From contig JAGVRJ010000004.1 of NCBI GenBank assembly GCA_019059635.1, positions 434,001 to 498,000 on the forward strand: a stretch of 64,000 nt of DNA. Direction: 5' to 3'. Shown piece by piece: positions 1 to 11,486 of the stretch. The first letter of the stretch is position 1, and the number at the start of each line of letters is the position of its first letter. The DNA comes from Proales similis. Its lineage: Eukaryota; Rotifera; Eurotatoria; Ploima; Proalidae. Below the pieces are notes generated by a model that did no database searches, was not told the origin of the DNA, and saw nothing but the letters and a program-made list of their open reading frames with translations. A program made the translations under genes and the position numbers.

Positions 1-3000
1 TATTATCAACGGGTTGTGATCTCAATAGTCAATGAATGGCAAGTTCCGATAATCGCGCTCAGGTAAATTTTCTTCTCGACTAAAAAATTTCAAAATATTT
101 CGCAAAACCAAATTTAAGGTGCAAATTTCCGAATTTGTGTCCCCTTTTTGAAAACATGATTAAGCTGAACGAAAATAATCATCACGTCCTAGAAGGAATC
201 TGCCTCGAGAACTGCGAGAATTTGAACAAAATCAGCTACTCATTTACGGCCTACAAAAAATTCTCTCTTTCAGGAGATGACATTCAAGAAAAATGGATCC
301 CAGTTTCAAATAATGATGGAATAAAACAAGGATCAAGTGCGAGAGAATTCATTCTAACCTCCAAGTTCTTTTCAGACAATCCTGGAATAACTGACTTGAA
401 ACTCGAACTTTTGATGAACTTTCTCTCAGCCTCAATGGGAATCTCCAGAACTACGATTGCTATTTTTGCAAAACTCAACCAAAGACCAAGCTCTGGTACA
501 TGTTCTATCTTGCCTCTCATTGGCCGGGCCAGTAGGACTCCGTTCACCATCACTTGCACTGGCTGGACAGATCAGGACGGGCAGGTTTCCATATACGAAT
601 TCTACGCAACTCAATCGCAGAATCAGCTGCGTCACGGTCTTGGCTTCAGCACCACAGGAAGTATCACAACAAAGCTTCCTCAAGGCGCAATCTACGACTC
701 CAACAGGCTGCAGATATTCGTCAAAGTGTTTGACAACGACGGGGCTTCGACCACATATTCCATCCCGACCCAAGTGACGGTCAATGCCGACACTACCGAT
801 GTTCTCAATAGACTCAATGAGCTCACAACTGGAACTCTGAGAGATCAAAGCAACATCAGAATGATGAGCGGAGAGTCGCAGTTCAACGGTCAAGACATCC
901 TCGCCATGTCGTCAGTTCTAAACAACATCGGCCTGGCTGACAAGAAGGCACTTGCCTCAGTCTCATGTAAGAGGACGTAAATAAGCAGAAAGTATCACGA
1001 GTTAACTCATTTATTCCTTCAGCCGATTCTGTGGTGATGACGCCCACATACGGAGCAACAGGCTCATTTGCCGGGATAACCGAAGTGAGAATCATTTTTC
1101 AACTCTCTCATATTGAAACAGGATTCTTAACCATCATCAGACAAACGTGAATCTAGAGCAATACGAGAAGAATCGAAATGAACGAGCCTCGTTCAGGGAA
1201 GCGCTGATCGATCTCGCCAGCTCAATAAGTGTCTCGGACATCAGCACTGCCCAGCTCCAGGCGTCGGTTTTGGCGAGCGCATCAGCAGCAACAGATGAGC
1301 TCAGTCGAGCAGCCTCTGTGAGTCATCCACATCCTTATTATAATATTCGTTACTTTTTTGACTTCTGAACTGATCACCTCTTGAAAAGGAGAAAATCGCC
1401 GACCAATGCGTGAGCCTCGCCCTCAACTTCGAGTCTTTGTCTGAGCGCAGTTCGGTCGATGACCTGAAACAAGCAGCCACCGGAATCTTGTCTGCAATGG
1501 GCAACGTGCAGTCGGTGAGTGGCCAAAATTGATTCTGTCCTAAAGCTGATGCTCAGGTCATTAAACACAACACTCGGATCGATAGGCGATGAGCACATTC
1601 CTGAGTGGACGACAAACCTGGCTCAAACGAGACTTCGATGATGCGGTCAAGCTTCCTGAAGAATACGACGCCGACATGTTCGACTACGACAACAACATCA
1701 GTGAGTTCAGTCTGCTCCTTTTGTTTGCTGCTAACTCTTCAGGGTCGCTTTTTTCAGACAACTTCATGACCAATGGACAGGCATCTTCGCCGGAAGAGAT
1801 AAATCGACAAAGATTCCTGAAGACTCAGAAGCGAAAGGCAAGTACTATGTAAAAGCGTAAATGAATTTTGGAAATCTAAATGACCTATTCAAAGGTGGTG
1901 GACATCGCCCAGAAGACGAGCAGCATCGCAAATCTAGTCACAAAGATTCTGAGCGCAAGATTCGCAGTGGGCGAGTCATTCGAGATTGAGACGCCCTCAT
2001 TGAAGATGGAAATCAAAAAGCTGGAAGCTGCGTCGATCCCAAATCAAATCGAGCTGCCTGGAGGAGAATTCCAGATTCCGTCGCTTTGCGATCTGCTTGA
2101 CGAGTCACCGCTCTCGAGCACATCAGGCACCAACGCAATAGGACCCATCGTTGTCCCTGGAGTAGAAGAGCAGAGCTGCGACACCAGAACCATTGTTCTT
2201 CAAGTAAATCACCTTTTTCTTTTCTGACAGCATCACGTATTTCATTCAATCGTTTGAAACAGACACTCGCATCGCCAATGCCGCCAAGTGGTCATAATGG
2301 CGAGAACGAGACTTACATTGGTCTTTCCAGCTTGATTTCGCTGACTCTTTTTGATCAAAATGGAAACGAGCTAAAAGTGAAAAACTCACGTCAGCCGATC
2401 GATATGTGGATATCGCGTGTGCCCGACCTACCTGAATATGCTTTCCAGCAAGTCAATGCCTCTTCGATGAACTTGGCTCCTGATGAATCCTTTCTCAACA
2501 ATGCTTTTTTCATCACGGCCGCTAACTCGTCTATCCACATCCAACTGCAGCCGGATGATCCCCTGCTCGGCTACATCGTCCTGCTTCGTTTCGGCGACAC
2601 TCCAGAAATAAGCGAGAAAGGCCACTTGTACAATCATTGGAAACTGCTCTGTCCAGGCTCGGCTGACTTCATCACTGAACCCGAGCACTCGTTTTACCTG
2701 TTTTTTCTGGATCCTCGGACCACCGGCTCTTACCAAGGTCGCGTGGGCTTTTCTATCAGAGAACTCACTACTGACGAGATGGCAACCCACTGCACAGGAG
2801 GTCAGCCCATGTCCAAGCCGACCGCGGCTGGCTCGGCCAACTTCACCGCCGACTTTGGCCTGCGTGTGTTCACATCGGGCTGTTTCTATTTCGACACGAC
2901 TTCTGGCAAGTGGTCGTCCGATGGCCTCATCGTCCACGCAGACACCAACATCACTGCCTCGCACTGCTCCAGCAGCCATCTCACCGAGTTTGCCGGCGGT

Positions 3001-6000
3001 CTTGTCGTTCTGCCTGCAGACATCGACTTTGAATATGTGTTCGCCAACGCCTCTTTCCTGCAGAATCCGACCATTTACTCGACCATCATCGCTCTGCTCT
3101 GCCTGTTTGTTCTGCTCGGCTTGTGGGCCTTCTTCATGGACAGGAGAGACCGAAAGCGGGTGGGCGTCACTCTGCTCCAGGACAGCCTTCTCGGCGAGGA
3201 GTACTTTTACGAAGTGATTGTGTTCACCGGCATGAGACGTGAGGCTGGCACCGACTCTCGAGTGCGCATCCTGCTGTCCGGAGAAAACGGCGAATCGGAC
3301 ACCAAAGAGCTCAAGGACGAAGCGCGCAAGCCATTCAGACGCAGCGGCATAGACTCGTTCATCACGGCTGTGCACTCGCCACTCGGACAACTCAACTTTG
3401 TGCGCGTCTGGCACGACAACAGCGGCAAGGGCAACATGGCCTCCTGGTTCCTCAAGTACATCATCGTGCACGACCTGCAGACGCGCGAGAAGTTCTACTT
3501 CCTCTGCCAAGACTGGCTTGCCGTCGAAAAGTCCGATGGTCTCATTGACCGCATTCTGCCCGTGGCTGGTGACCGGCAGAAGACCCAGGTCAAATACTTG
3601 GCGCAGAAACAGGCTTCTCAGAACATGAGCGACGGCCACCTCTGGTTCTCCGTGTTCGCCCGTCCTCCCCAAAGCTCGTTCACTCGACTGGACCGAGTCA
3701 CGTGCTGCTTTGTGCTGCTCTTCATCACAATGATGATGAGCATATTGTACTATGAAAACGTCAAGCAATCACCGGGTGGTCTCCAACTCGGACCTTTCAT
3801 GCTCTCTCTCGAACAGGTTTCAAATTCTTTCATTTTTCTCTGCCTGTTCAAGGTTTTGTTTCATATTTGGCCAAATTAGATTTCGATTGGTGTAATTGTC
3901 AATCTTTTGACCTTTCCACCGTGCTTCCTGCTCGTTCAACTGTTTCGTCGATCTCGTCCCCGTACATCCAAGTCGCTTCGACTTAAGAAGATCCTGGACG
4001 GAAAAGCAACTCTGTTTGTTCAATTATTTGATTCTTGTTTTCTTTTTCATTGAATTTTGCGTCTATTTTTCTTTGCAAGGACTGAGACAGAGACGCCCTC
4101 AGACGAGAAGATCAATTCTGAATGTTCGAAAGGAAAGAAAAAGCCCATTTCATTCCCTTGGTGGTTCAAGATTTTCGCCTATATGCTTTCGCTCGCTTTC
4201 ATCGGAGTGTCGGCCTTTTTCATTGTGGTCAAAGGCATTACGTTTGGCGATGACAAAGTTTCTCGCTGGCTCACTTCACTTCTTGTCTCATTTGCCACTT
4301 CGATATTTCTCACTCAACCGCTTCAAGTAGCCGTTAAATTTGATTCTTTTCTTACCGCCATCTTTCACTCATTTCTTCCCAAGGTCTTTTTGATTTCATT
4401 GTTTTTCGTGGTCGTATTTCGCAAATCAGACGACGAGAAAGACGTCGGCTTTGATTACGATGATGATGGTCAGCCCATAAACAAAGAATATCGAAACCAG
4501 GGCCCAATTGCTCAAGTAAGTGTTGGCCATTCTTCATTCTGTTTGTACCATCTAAAAAAAAAAACTCAGGACCGAGCAGTCAGGCAATACAATCGACTGA
4601 GCGCACAAGAATTGCTGGACGCTCGAGAGCACCGTTTGAAACAAACGCGAGCCCGGGCAGCTCTGAGACAAATAATCATTTACTTGTCGTTCGTGTTTGT
4701 TTTGTATTCAGTTTGCTACCTTGACACGACCAACTCGCCCTACACTTATCAACGAGCGATCCAAAACTCTTTCAGGAAATCTACTTCGTTTGATTCGGTA
4801 CTTGTCACTGCTCAGCAATTTCAACTCGATTCATCAAATCGAATCTTCTTAGGTCAATCGGGTCGAGGATTTGTGGACTTGGATTCAGGATAAACTGGTT
4901 CATAAGCTGAGAGTAGGCCCCTGGTACAATGACGACCAGCCTTACGGGCTTGCCGGCTTCTTGGACGATCGAAACTCGCGCTTAATTGGCTATCCGACCA
5001 TTCGTCAAGTGCGAGTCAAAAATGGTAAGGCCAGAAGTTTGCCTTTGTTTAAATAAAAATCAAAATCGAATTCAAAAACGCATTTTCTAGCTTCATGCAG
5101 CTTGCCCGGAGTGGTCAGTTCAACAGTGCAGTTTTGCGTGGACGAGTTGAGTCTATGGAACGAGGAAACAAACGACTTTGGCTTTAATTGGACCAAATTA
5201 GATCCAAATTACGAAGCAGCGCGCGAGAAGAAGGCCCTCTACAACGCGTTCAAATTCAAAAGCGCAAGTCAGCTCGAGACTGTTCCACTCAGGGGCCTCT
5301 ACGACACTTACGGTGGCAGTGGCTATGTGTTTGAGTTTTACGGACCCATGTCACAAATAAAGGCAAACCTGAGCGGTCTGGAAAAGATGAACTGGATCGA
5401 CCGACAGACAAGGGCGGTGATAATCGAGTTCTCAGCCTATAACCCGAACATAAATATGGTGATGGTCGGAGTGATCATGGTCGAGGTGATGCCGAGCGGA
5501 AATTTACTCAAAACGGTCAGATTCGATCCGATCAACTTGTTCAACGAGTTCTACTGCGGCCCGTTGAAGATTGCATTCAAGGTCATATTCATACTGTTCA
5601 TTCTACTCTTCACCATCAAAGAGGCGCGCTCTCTGGTCAAAACTTCATTTCTGGCCTATTTGAGAGAATTCTGGAACTGGGTGTCTCTGTCCATTATCAC
5701 TAGTGGCTGGTGTGCGTTCGGCTTTTTCTGGCATCGTTTCGCAACCTCCTTAAAGGTTTTGCACTTTTTCAAAGAGACGTCCGGCTACGCCTACACTAAC
5801 CTGCAAGTGGCCAACATGAGCAATCAGGCGTTCATTCATTGCCTGGGCATTTGTTGTCTCTTTTCGACCATCAACTTGCTGCGGCTGTTCAAATTCAACG
5901 CTCGAGTTTACTACGTGGCCCGCACTCTCATGCTTTGCCTCGCCGAGCTGGTCTCGTTCCTGCTCGTCTCACTGGTCGTTTGGTTCGCATTCGTGCAAGT

Positions 6001-6525
6001 CATGTACTTGATGTTCCACGAGCGTCTAAGTCAATACTCATCGTTCGTTAGTTCGATGGCCACAGCATTTCAGATTGTGCTTGGCAAAGCGGATACTCGC
6101 ACTCTTACACAACAATCTCCGTTTATTGGCTCTTTGCTTTTCGTGCTCTACAACTTTGCGGTCGTTTTCATTCTTCTCAACATGATGATTTCCATAATCA
6201 ACGAGGCGTTCCGCACTGTTCGTAACGAACATGTCCCTAACCAGATTGAGCTGCTCGATTATATAACCGCCAAGTTCGGCTCTTACGTCGGCATGAGCAA
6301 ACGTAAAAATCGAGACGGAGAAGATCATTCGGAGGTTGACGTCGCCTACCAGGATCCAATTGATCTGTTGCCCGAGAAATCCGAGCTTCTGATTAAGAGA
6401 ATCGCTGCCCAGGTAACGTTTACGCCAAAATCATTCCATCAAATGTTCAAAATGTTCAATTATTTTTTTTTATAACAAATACGATTTAGATCTTGGTCGG
6501 GGAAAAATTAAACAAAATCAACTGA
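1..6525 (+). CDS. Polycystin-1-like protein, copy A (5' end outside window)
   Basis: C-terminal half of a polycystin-1 family receptor/channel, a large membrane protein expected at cilia or other sensory or gamete membranes. The first exon in the window (1-62) is the end of a REJ domain; an intron occupies 63-118. A GAIN region follows, then a GPS autoproteolysis site (HLT in SSHLTEF, about 2959-2990), TM1 (about 3076-3140), a PLAT domain (about 3200-3560), and the polycystin extracellular loop and six-helix channel (about 4860-6240). The last exon after the acceptor at 6488-6489 reads ILVGEKLNKIN then TGA (6523-6525). Introns are about 50-80 bp. The stretch from about 640 to 3735 is nearly identical to copies B and C on the other strand, introns included. 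Flanking exons on both sides are clearly different. The pore loop reads IVLGKADT. Family assignment is firm; ligand and partner are unknown. Confidence 0.9.
640..3735 (+). repeat. Near-identical inverted tract shared with copies B and C
   Basis: Copy A from about 640 (GGTCTTGGCTTCAGC) to about 3735 matches the reverse complement of about 14140-17243 and 26915-30013 almost base for base, including short introns. Outside these limits the same exons are only distantly similar. Confidence 0.85.
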
Positions 6526-6592
6526 AAGGAAAAAAGGAAAAATTAAAAAAAAAAAGACTTCGTTCATCTTTTCTTTGTCTATTAACTAGCAA

Positions 6593-6598
6593 AATAAA
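6593..6598 (+). promoter_or_regulatory. Poly(A) signal of copy A
   Basis: AATAAA lies 68 bases after the stop codon of polycystin-like copy A, in an A/T-rich stretch. Confidence 0.6.
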
Positions 6599-6850
6599 AT
6601 CCACCCTCTCTGCACAATTTTCGGCCTTTTTTTTCTTGATTGGGTAAGAAAGTTTGCATCCGATCGAGTCGGATTGTGTCCACGGCCTCTAATGCCTCTC
6701 TTTGACTATGCATCCGATGAAGTGAAAAAGGCTCGTCAATCAAAATCTGTGGAAGAAGTTTTGTGTCAATCGACTCAAATTTTTATCTCTTTTATTCTCG
6801 AACTTTGTTTATTGATTTTAATTTAATTCAATATAGAATACGCAAAAACG

Positions 6851-6856
6851 TTTATT
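6851..6856 (-). promoter_or_regulatory. Poly(A) signal of the PAN/EB-like gene
   Basis: AATAAA on the minus strand, 127 bases beyond the stop codon of the cysteine-rich gene. Confidence 0.55.
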
Positions 6857-6982
6857 AAAACTCAAATTTAAAAGTCTAAGAGCGACTTAACTAAACATCA
6901 TTGCAGTTGAATAAATTGCAATCAAAACATTGAACCATGATTATTGGATACAGGAATACTCCTGATTGACATTTTCTTAGCT

Positions 6983-8413
6983 TTAGCAAGCTATTGTTTG
7001 ATAGCTATGGATCAGGGTTGTTCCACTAACTCTGTAGCACCTGTGCGTGGGAGAGGAAATCGCCTCGCTAAATATTTGCGTTCCATGTATTGGTCCGCAT
7101 CTTATATTTACATTGGTGGCCCCGACAGGAACTTCCATGACTGGGCACCTTCCAGCTGAATATTTAGATAAAAGAGAAAACCAACAATTTAAATGAGAAT
7201 AATCTCAAATGAAATCCAAGTGACTAACCTGCAAAATTTGAGGGAGACAGTGTTTGTGGACCAGACAGCGAATAGGTTACTTCGCACCACGCCGTATATG
7301 CTCCATTGTTAAGCACCTCCAAAACCGTGTAGCGAGCTTGAAAGGACCATTCAGATTCTAAAAGTATTGAGATCAAGAGATTGCCACTTACTGCAGATCG
7401 AGTTGTACCACTGGTGATGAACTGCAGCACAGTTACAGGTGTTTGAAACACAAGACAGCTCACGAGTGTCGTCACAGGGCTTAGACACGCAGCCTGTTGC
7501 CAGGTAGCCCAGTTTTGGCGAGCATTTGATGCCATCAAAGTACTGAGTAGAGGGACATCTGCACAGTCCACCCGAACAAATAAGTCCGATGGTGTCGTCG
7601 CATGGCTTAGTGGGACACGTTCCCTGGTTGTTTTGGAGTTTGTTGGCTGAAAACAAGACATGAATGAATCGCTGGTAAATGAATAGCGAGAAATGAGCCA
7701 TTACCGCAAGCGGACACATCATAGAACTGACTGGCGATGCATCCACAGACTCCAGATTGGCACACAAGTCCTCGGGTATTGTCGCATGGCTGCGACGGGC
7801 ACCCGCTCTGTCCAATCCCGAGTTTGTTTACTTGTGAGCAAGTGCAAGAATCGAAACGAGGAAAGAATTTGATCAGAAGATTGAATACCGCAACGGCTCC
7901 CATCAAAGTACTGAGAATCAACACATTGACATGAGCCGAGATTACAGCCCAGGCCGAGAGTATCGTCGCATGGCAAACTTGTGCTGCAGCTGAGGCCGAA
8001 AAACATCTTTTTGGCTAAGAACAACATTTGGCGTTGCTTGTCTCTCACTTGGCGTCTTGAATCTTACCGCAACTGAAGCGATCCAGGAACTGATCGGACG
8101 GGCAAGTCGAGCTGACTTTGGCCAGAAGCCGGTTGGTCCCGGGAAGCTTGTCGTCACCAGAAGTGGCCGAACTGTACAGATTGCAGTTTCCATCATCGAA
8201 CATTTCGACCATGAAACAATCGATGTTTCGGTCGCATCTGGCCAGACAGCGATTTGGGCCCAGACCTTGCAGAGATTCGATCAGCTCGCGGCTTTTAAAA
8301 CTGCTTGAAGGAGATCCGAGTCCGAACAGACGGAAAAGAGATTGGTGAACAGAAGCGTCTGCTTCGGCTAGACACAGCAGACAGAAGCAAACAAAGCATT
8401 CTGTTTTCTTCAT
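6983..8413 (-). CDS. Secreted PAN-like plus EB-module-like cysteine-rich protein
   Basis: Six exons (8413-8068, 8014-7889, 7830-7705, 7646-7392, 7357-7229, 7155-6983) join in phase to 384 residues. The start MKKTECF was chosen because it opens a hydrophobic signal peptide of about 20 residues; an upstream in-frame ATG at 8464 would bury it. Residues about 25-110 resemble a PAN/apple domain (NRCLARCDRNIDCF, then CNLYSS). Four modules follow with the pattern C-x(3)-PCD(D/N)T-x(2)-L-x-C-x(5)-C-x-C, and the first three continue with Q(Y/F)(F/Y)D. This resembles EB-type cysteine modules. The C-terminal ~100 residues carry four or five cysteines and match nothing I recognise. One intron (7391-7358) is only 34 bp. 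Secretion is inferred; the role (matrix, mucus, immunity) is unknown. Confidence 0.75.
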
Positions 8414-9074
8414 TTTTGAAATTTTCTTGTTATCCCTTATCGAACTAAGAAAATAGAAACTCAAACGATTAAGCTTGTGACGCCAGCATTTTAAATGTAG
8501 ACGACATCTTTAATAAACGCTTGTTTGCACATTATTTGCAATTAAGAAATCTTATTTAAAACAACGCGTCAAGAGAATCGATTGACCAAATAGTGTTTAT
8601 CAAGCTTCACGTTTAATGAGCGTTCGGCATGTTAATATTAATATGGAGTTTCTTTTTCATTAGGAAAAACATTTTTTTATTGAAACCTGCAAGTCCAATT
8701 ACTATCAACACTTGTGCAAAATAATATCAGACCATGTCAAAGATCGAAATCTAGTTGATCGATCTATTCTCACTTTTTTCTTCGTTGAATTCGTGGTCTA
8801 TACCAGGCGCTCAATTGAAACCCTCTGGCTTTCGGAGAAAAAAAAGAAAAAAAGAAATTTCCATCTAGGCTTTTCTAGGCTCTCGTCATTTAGGCTCAAT
8901 TTTTTGCTTTCTCTCGCTCAATCGGCCCGAAAATAGGTAAAATTTTTTATGAGGAAAATGTCTTGTTTGATTTGCAACAAATTGAAATCAAGTTCACGTG
9001 TGCTTGCCTACTATTTGACTAATATTTGAACGCGGTTCGCCTTTTAAAGGAGTTGATAGCAAAGGCTGCGAGGA
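8414..9074. promoter_or_regulatory. Divergent promoter region between the PAN/EB-like gene and RRP7A
   Basis: About 660 bp between two genes transcribed away from each other, so it should contain both promoters. I see A/T-rich runs and a poly-A tract near 8840-8860 but no clear TATA box. A short open frame at 8712-8936 lacks any recognisable protein features. Confidence 0.45.
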
Positions 9075-10220
9075 ATGGAAGAGTTTAAATGTAAATAGGA
9101 ATTTGAAATCGGCTTTGTCGTTTGCTCGTTCAGAATTATTCCGATTTTTTTACTTAAGCCATACGAGTGTGCTTGAATGAAAGCGTCAAGTCAAGTCATC
9201 AGCTTTTCTATAAACAGCACAAACTGAGTCGAATCTCAGGCACTCAATCAATTAAAGAGCAGCTCCAAGCAAACGACCTCAACAATCGAACCCTGTTCGT
9301 TCTGAATGTGCCTGTCTATGCGAACGAGGCCGGCCTTAGCAACGTTTTCAACTGTTTCGGCAAAGTGAATCGAGTCAGATTGTGCTCACAGCCTCTGATG
9401 ACTCCTTTTGGCGAGGCATCCAACGAAGTGAAAAAGTCTCGTTATTTCAAATCTGGAGAAGAGGAAAGCGGACCGCGACGGTTTGCTTACGTCTTGTTCG
9501 ATGAGGCCAAGTCGTTGAAGCGGGCAATCGAAAAGCCTCTGGGCGATCAAGCCCGTTCGCTTGAGTCGGAGAAGGCTGCGATCAAAATGAACGTTGGATT
9601 CAGCAGTAAGCTGCACTCTTCAATTGGTCTTTACCCGATCTTTCATATAATCGGCGCTTAGAATGGACCGAGCAGTACAAGAGCCAGTTCATCGACGTAA
9701 ACAGACTGAAGAAAGAAATCGATGCCTACATGCAAAAGTATGAAGCAGACAAAGAAAAGGTAAAGCTCACGTGGCCGAGTTGCGGGGATAAAATTGTAAA
9801 GCAAAGAGAACAAAAGAGAGAACAAGAGGAAAAGGCGAAAGAGAACATGCCGGACGAGGACGGCTGGATAACCGTCACAGATAAAAAGAAAAAGTCCACT
9901 CTGGGCCTGACCGAGAGAAACATTCAGAAGATGAAGCTCAAACAGAAAAAGAAACGGCAGCAGATGGTAAACTTCTGATCAAGTCTATTTCTATTAAAGC
10001 ATTGGTCTCAACTCTTAATCAATAGCAACTTGTCAACTTTTACATCTTCCAGAAAAAAGAAACCAAACGAGCATGTAAGTGGCAACGCGCAGCATTTTTG
10101 CACTTTCTTTCGAATTTAATCGCCGTCCGAGCAGACATCGAAGAGCTGAAGAAAAAGTTCGAGGACGACAAGAAACGAATCGAAGCCATGAAGCAAAGCC
10201 GAAAATTCAAACCGTTTTGA
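9075..10220 (+). CDS. RRP7A: Ribosomal RNA-processing protein 7 homolog A
   Basis: Nucleolar protein of small-subunit (pre-40S) ribosome biogenesis. Five exons (9075-9090, 9159-9605, 9662-9966, 10053-10074, 10135-10220) join in phase to 291 residues, close to the ~280 of vertebrate RRP7A. The RRM-like core opens with RTLFVLNVPVYANEAGL, as in the family. The middle holds KWTEQY and DEDGWITVTDKKKK, corresponding to the conserved PDEEGWVxV block. The basic C-terminus ends LKKKFEDDKKRIEAM...RKFKPF, the family signature tail. The first coding exon is only 16 nt (MEEFK plus one base); it was chosen because it restores the conserved N-terminus before SSHQLFYK. The poly(A) signal AATAAA (10220-10225) overlaps the TGA stop. 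Confidence 0.92.
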
Positions 10221-10225
10221 ATAAA
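10220..10225 (+). promoter_or_regulatory. Poly(A) signal overlapping the RRP7A stop codon
   Basis: The sequence TGAATAAA places AATAAA so that its first base is the last base of the RRP7A stop codon. This implies a 3' UTR of only some 15-30 nt if used. Confidence 0.6.
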
Positions 10226-10274
10226 AGTAAAAAAATGCACGAGCCGCCTTCTATTAGCGCATGTTTGGGCCGAG

Positions 10275-10280
10275 TTTATT
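10275..10280 (-). promoter_or_regulatory. Poly(A) signal of the Arg/Tyr/Pro-rich gene
   Basis: AATAAA on the minus strand about 45 bases past the stop at 10324, lying between the two convergent 3' ends. Confidence 0.55.
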
Positions 10281-10323
10281 CAGTTGTGCGGAACAAAAAA
10301 CGGGCCGAACAGAACGGAAAACA

Positions 10324-11092
10324 TTAATAGCGATAGGATCGAGTGTAGTCAAGGAATGGGTCATAATTGAGCAGATCGTAGTCAACTGTGTCTAGATCAG
10401 CTCTGCCGTATGGAGAGCTGTAGGGCACAATAGGCTCGTCGCTCAACGGCTGAGTGTTCGGGTAGATTCGGGTTTCTTCTCGATTGATTCTAATCGGCAC
10501 GAGTTTATTCGGGGCCAGACTGCCCTGAGAGTAGTAGCGTCTAGCTGTCAATGGCCGATTTCGCTTTTGATCGCTCACGGTGGTCATGGTAGTTCGGGGC
10601 TTTAGAGGGCCGCGAGCCACATACGGCTCGGGCTCGGGTCTTGCCGGTTCGTAGAAGCGGCGCAATCTCACTGGCTCGACTTTTGGCCGCGGCCTCGGCT
10701 CTACCAGACTGGACTGATAGGCAAGCTCGTCGAGGAAATCGGTGCTAAACAGACTTGAATTGAATCAGTGTTGGCTAAAACGTAGCTCAATTTGACTGAG
10801 CAAATAAGAGTTACTCTTGGCTGGAGGCTCTTGCCGGCACGGCGATTATGGGCCGAGCCCTGACGCGAGGTTCGTAGAGCCATGGACTTTGAAGTCGAAT
10901 TCGAGGCGGAGAAACAACTCTGGAGCGAGCAGCGTATCGAGGCCATCGAGAAATCATTCGTGGCCGATCATAAGTCACTTCAAAAAGGTCTAGATCATCG
11001 TCGTAAACATACGATGAACGGTGCATCTCCGCTGGTCTGTTGTCTATTTGACTTGGCTGTAACCTTGGATATCTACTCGATCGGTAGCTCAT
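10324..11092 (-). CDS. Unknown Arg/Tyr/Pro-rich protein
   Basis: Two exons (11092-10815 and 10753-10324) joined across a 61-bp intron give 235 residues. I do not recognise the family. The protein is low in hydrophobic residues and rich in Arg, Tyr, Pro and Ser (MSYRSSRYPRLQP, RPRPKVEPVRLRRF, ending DYTRSYRY), with no signal peptide or membrane segment. This suggests a disordered, basic protein, perhaps cytoskeletal, RNA-associated or matrix. It lies 395 bp downstream of copy B on the same strand and converges on RRP7A with only about 100 bp between stop codons. The splice join restores an open frame through both halves, which supports a real gene. A non-coding origin cannot be excluded without transcripts. 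Confidence 0.6.
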
Positions 11093-11486
11093 TGGTAAGA
11101 AAACCAGATGAATAAAGAAAAAGAATAATTAAGCAAAATGCAGAAATCCTTGACTCAGTTGAGTCAAGCGACAAATCGGAGAATAAAATTAATAAACGCA
11201 GGCGATAGAATGGCTTCAATCAAATATTCATTAAACGCGTGGTCGCTCTTAATTTGTAAATAAACATTCAAACGATTAAGTCAGATTGAAACCTTGGAAG
11301 GTAAAAATTCAAAGCAATGCAGCAGCAGAAGGATTGAATTTGTGCATGTGGATCTCAAGTTGTGCCCCTTAAAACTGAATGCGAACCAAAACGGCAATCA
11401 TCAATGAAAGGCCCAGAATAAAAAAGATGAATGATGCGGCCACAAACATTTATTCTAGCTAGATAATAAGTGTCAAAAAAGGTCTT
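11093..11486. other. Intergenic region between copy B and the Arg/Tyr/Pro-rich gene
   Basis: About 390 bp holding the likely poly(A) signal of copy B (11449-11454, minus strand) and the 5' region of the next gene. No other feature seen. Confidence 0.5.
11449..11454 (-). promoter_or_regulatory. Poly(A) signal of copy B
   Basis: AATAAA on the minus strand 33 bases after the copy B stop codon. Confidence 0.6.

Larger units (their letters stand above)
6526..6982. other. Convergent 3' intergenic region
   Basis: Gap between the convergent 3' ends of copy A and the PAN/EB-like gene. It holds a poly(A) signal for each (6593-6598 on plus, 6851-6856 on minus). I see no other coding or RNA feature. 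Confidence 0.6.

Noticed and set aside
2428-3768. Long open frame of 446 codons on the minus strand, repeated on the plus strand at 14126-15397 and 26897-28270
   Set aside because: It is exactly antisense to the PLAT/GPS exon in each polycystin copy, and recurs only because the copies are near-identical. Composition (His, Glu, Val, Arg rich) is that of a shadow frame and no domain is recognisable.
8712-8936. Small plus-strand open frame with a Lys run
   Set aside because: Lies in a divergent promoter region, is low complexity, and has no splice or family support.
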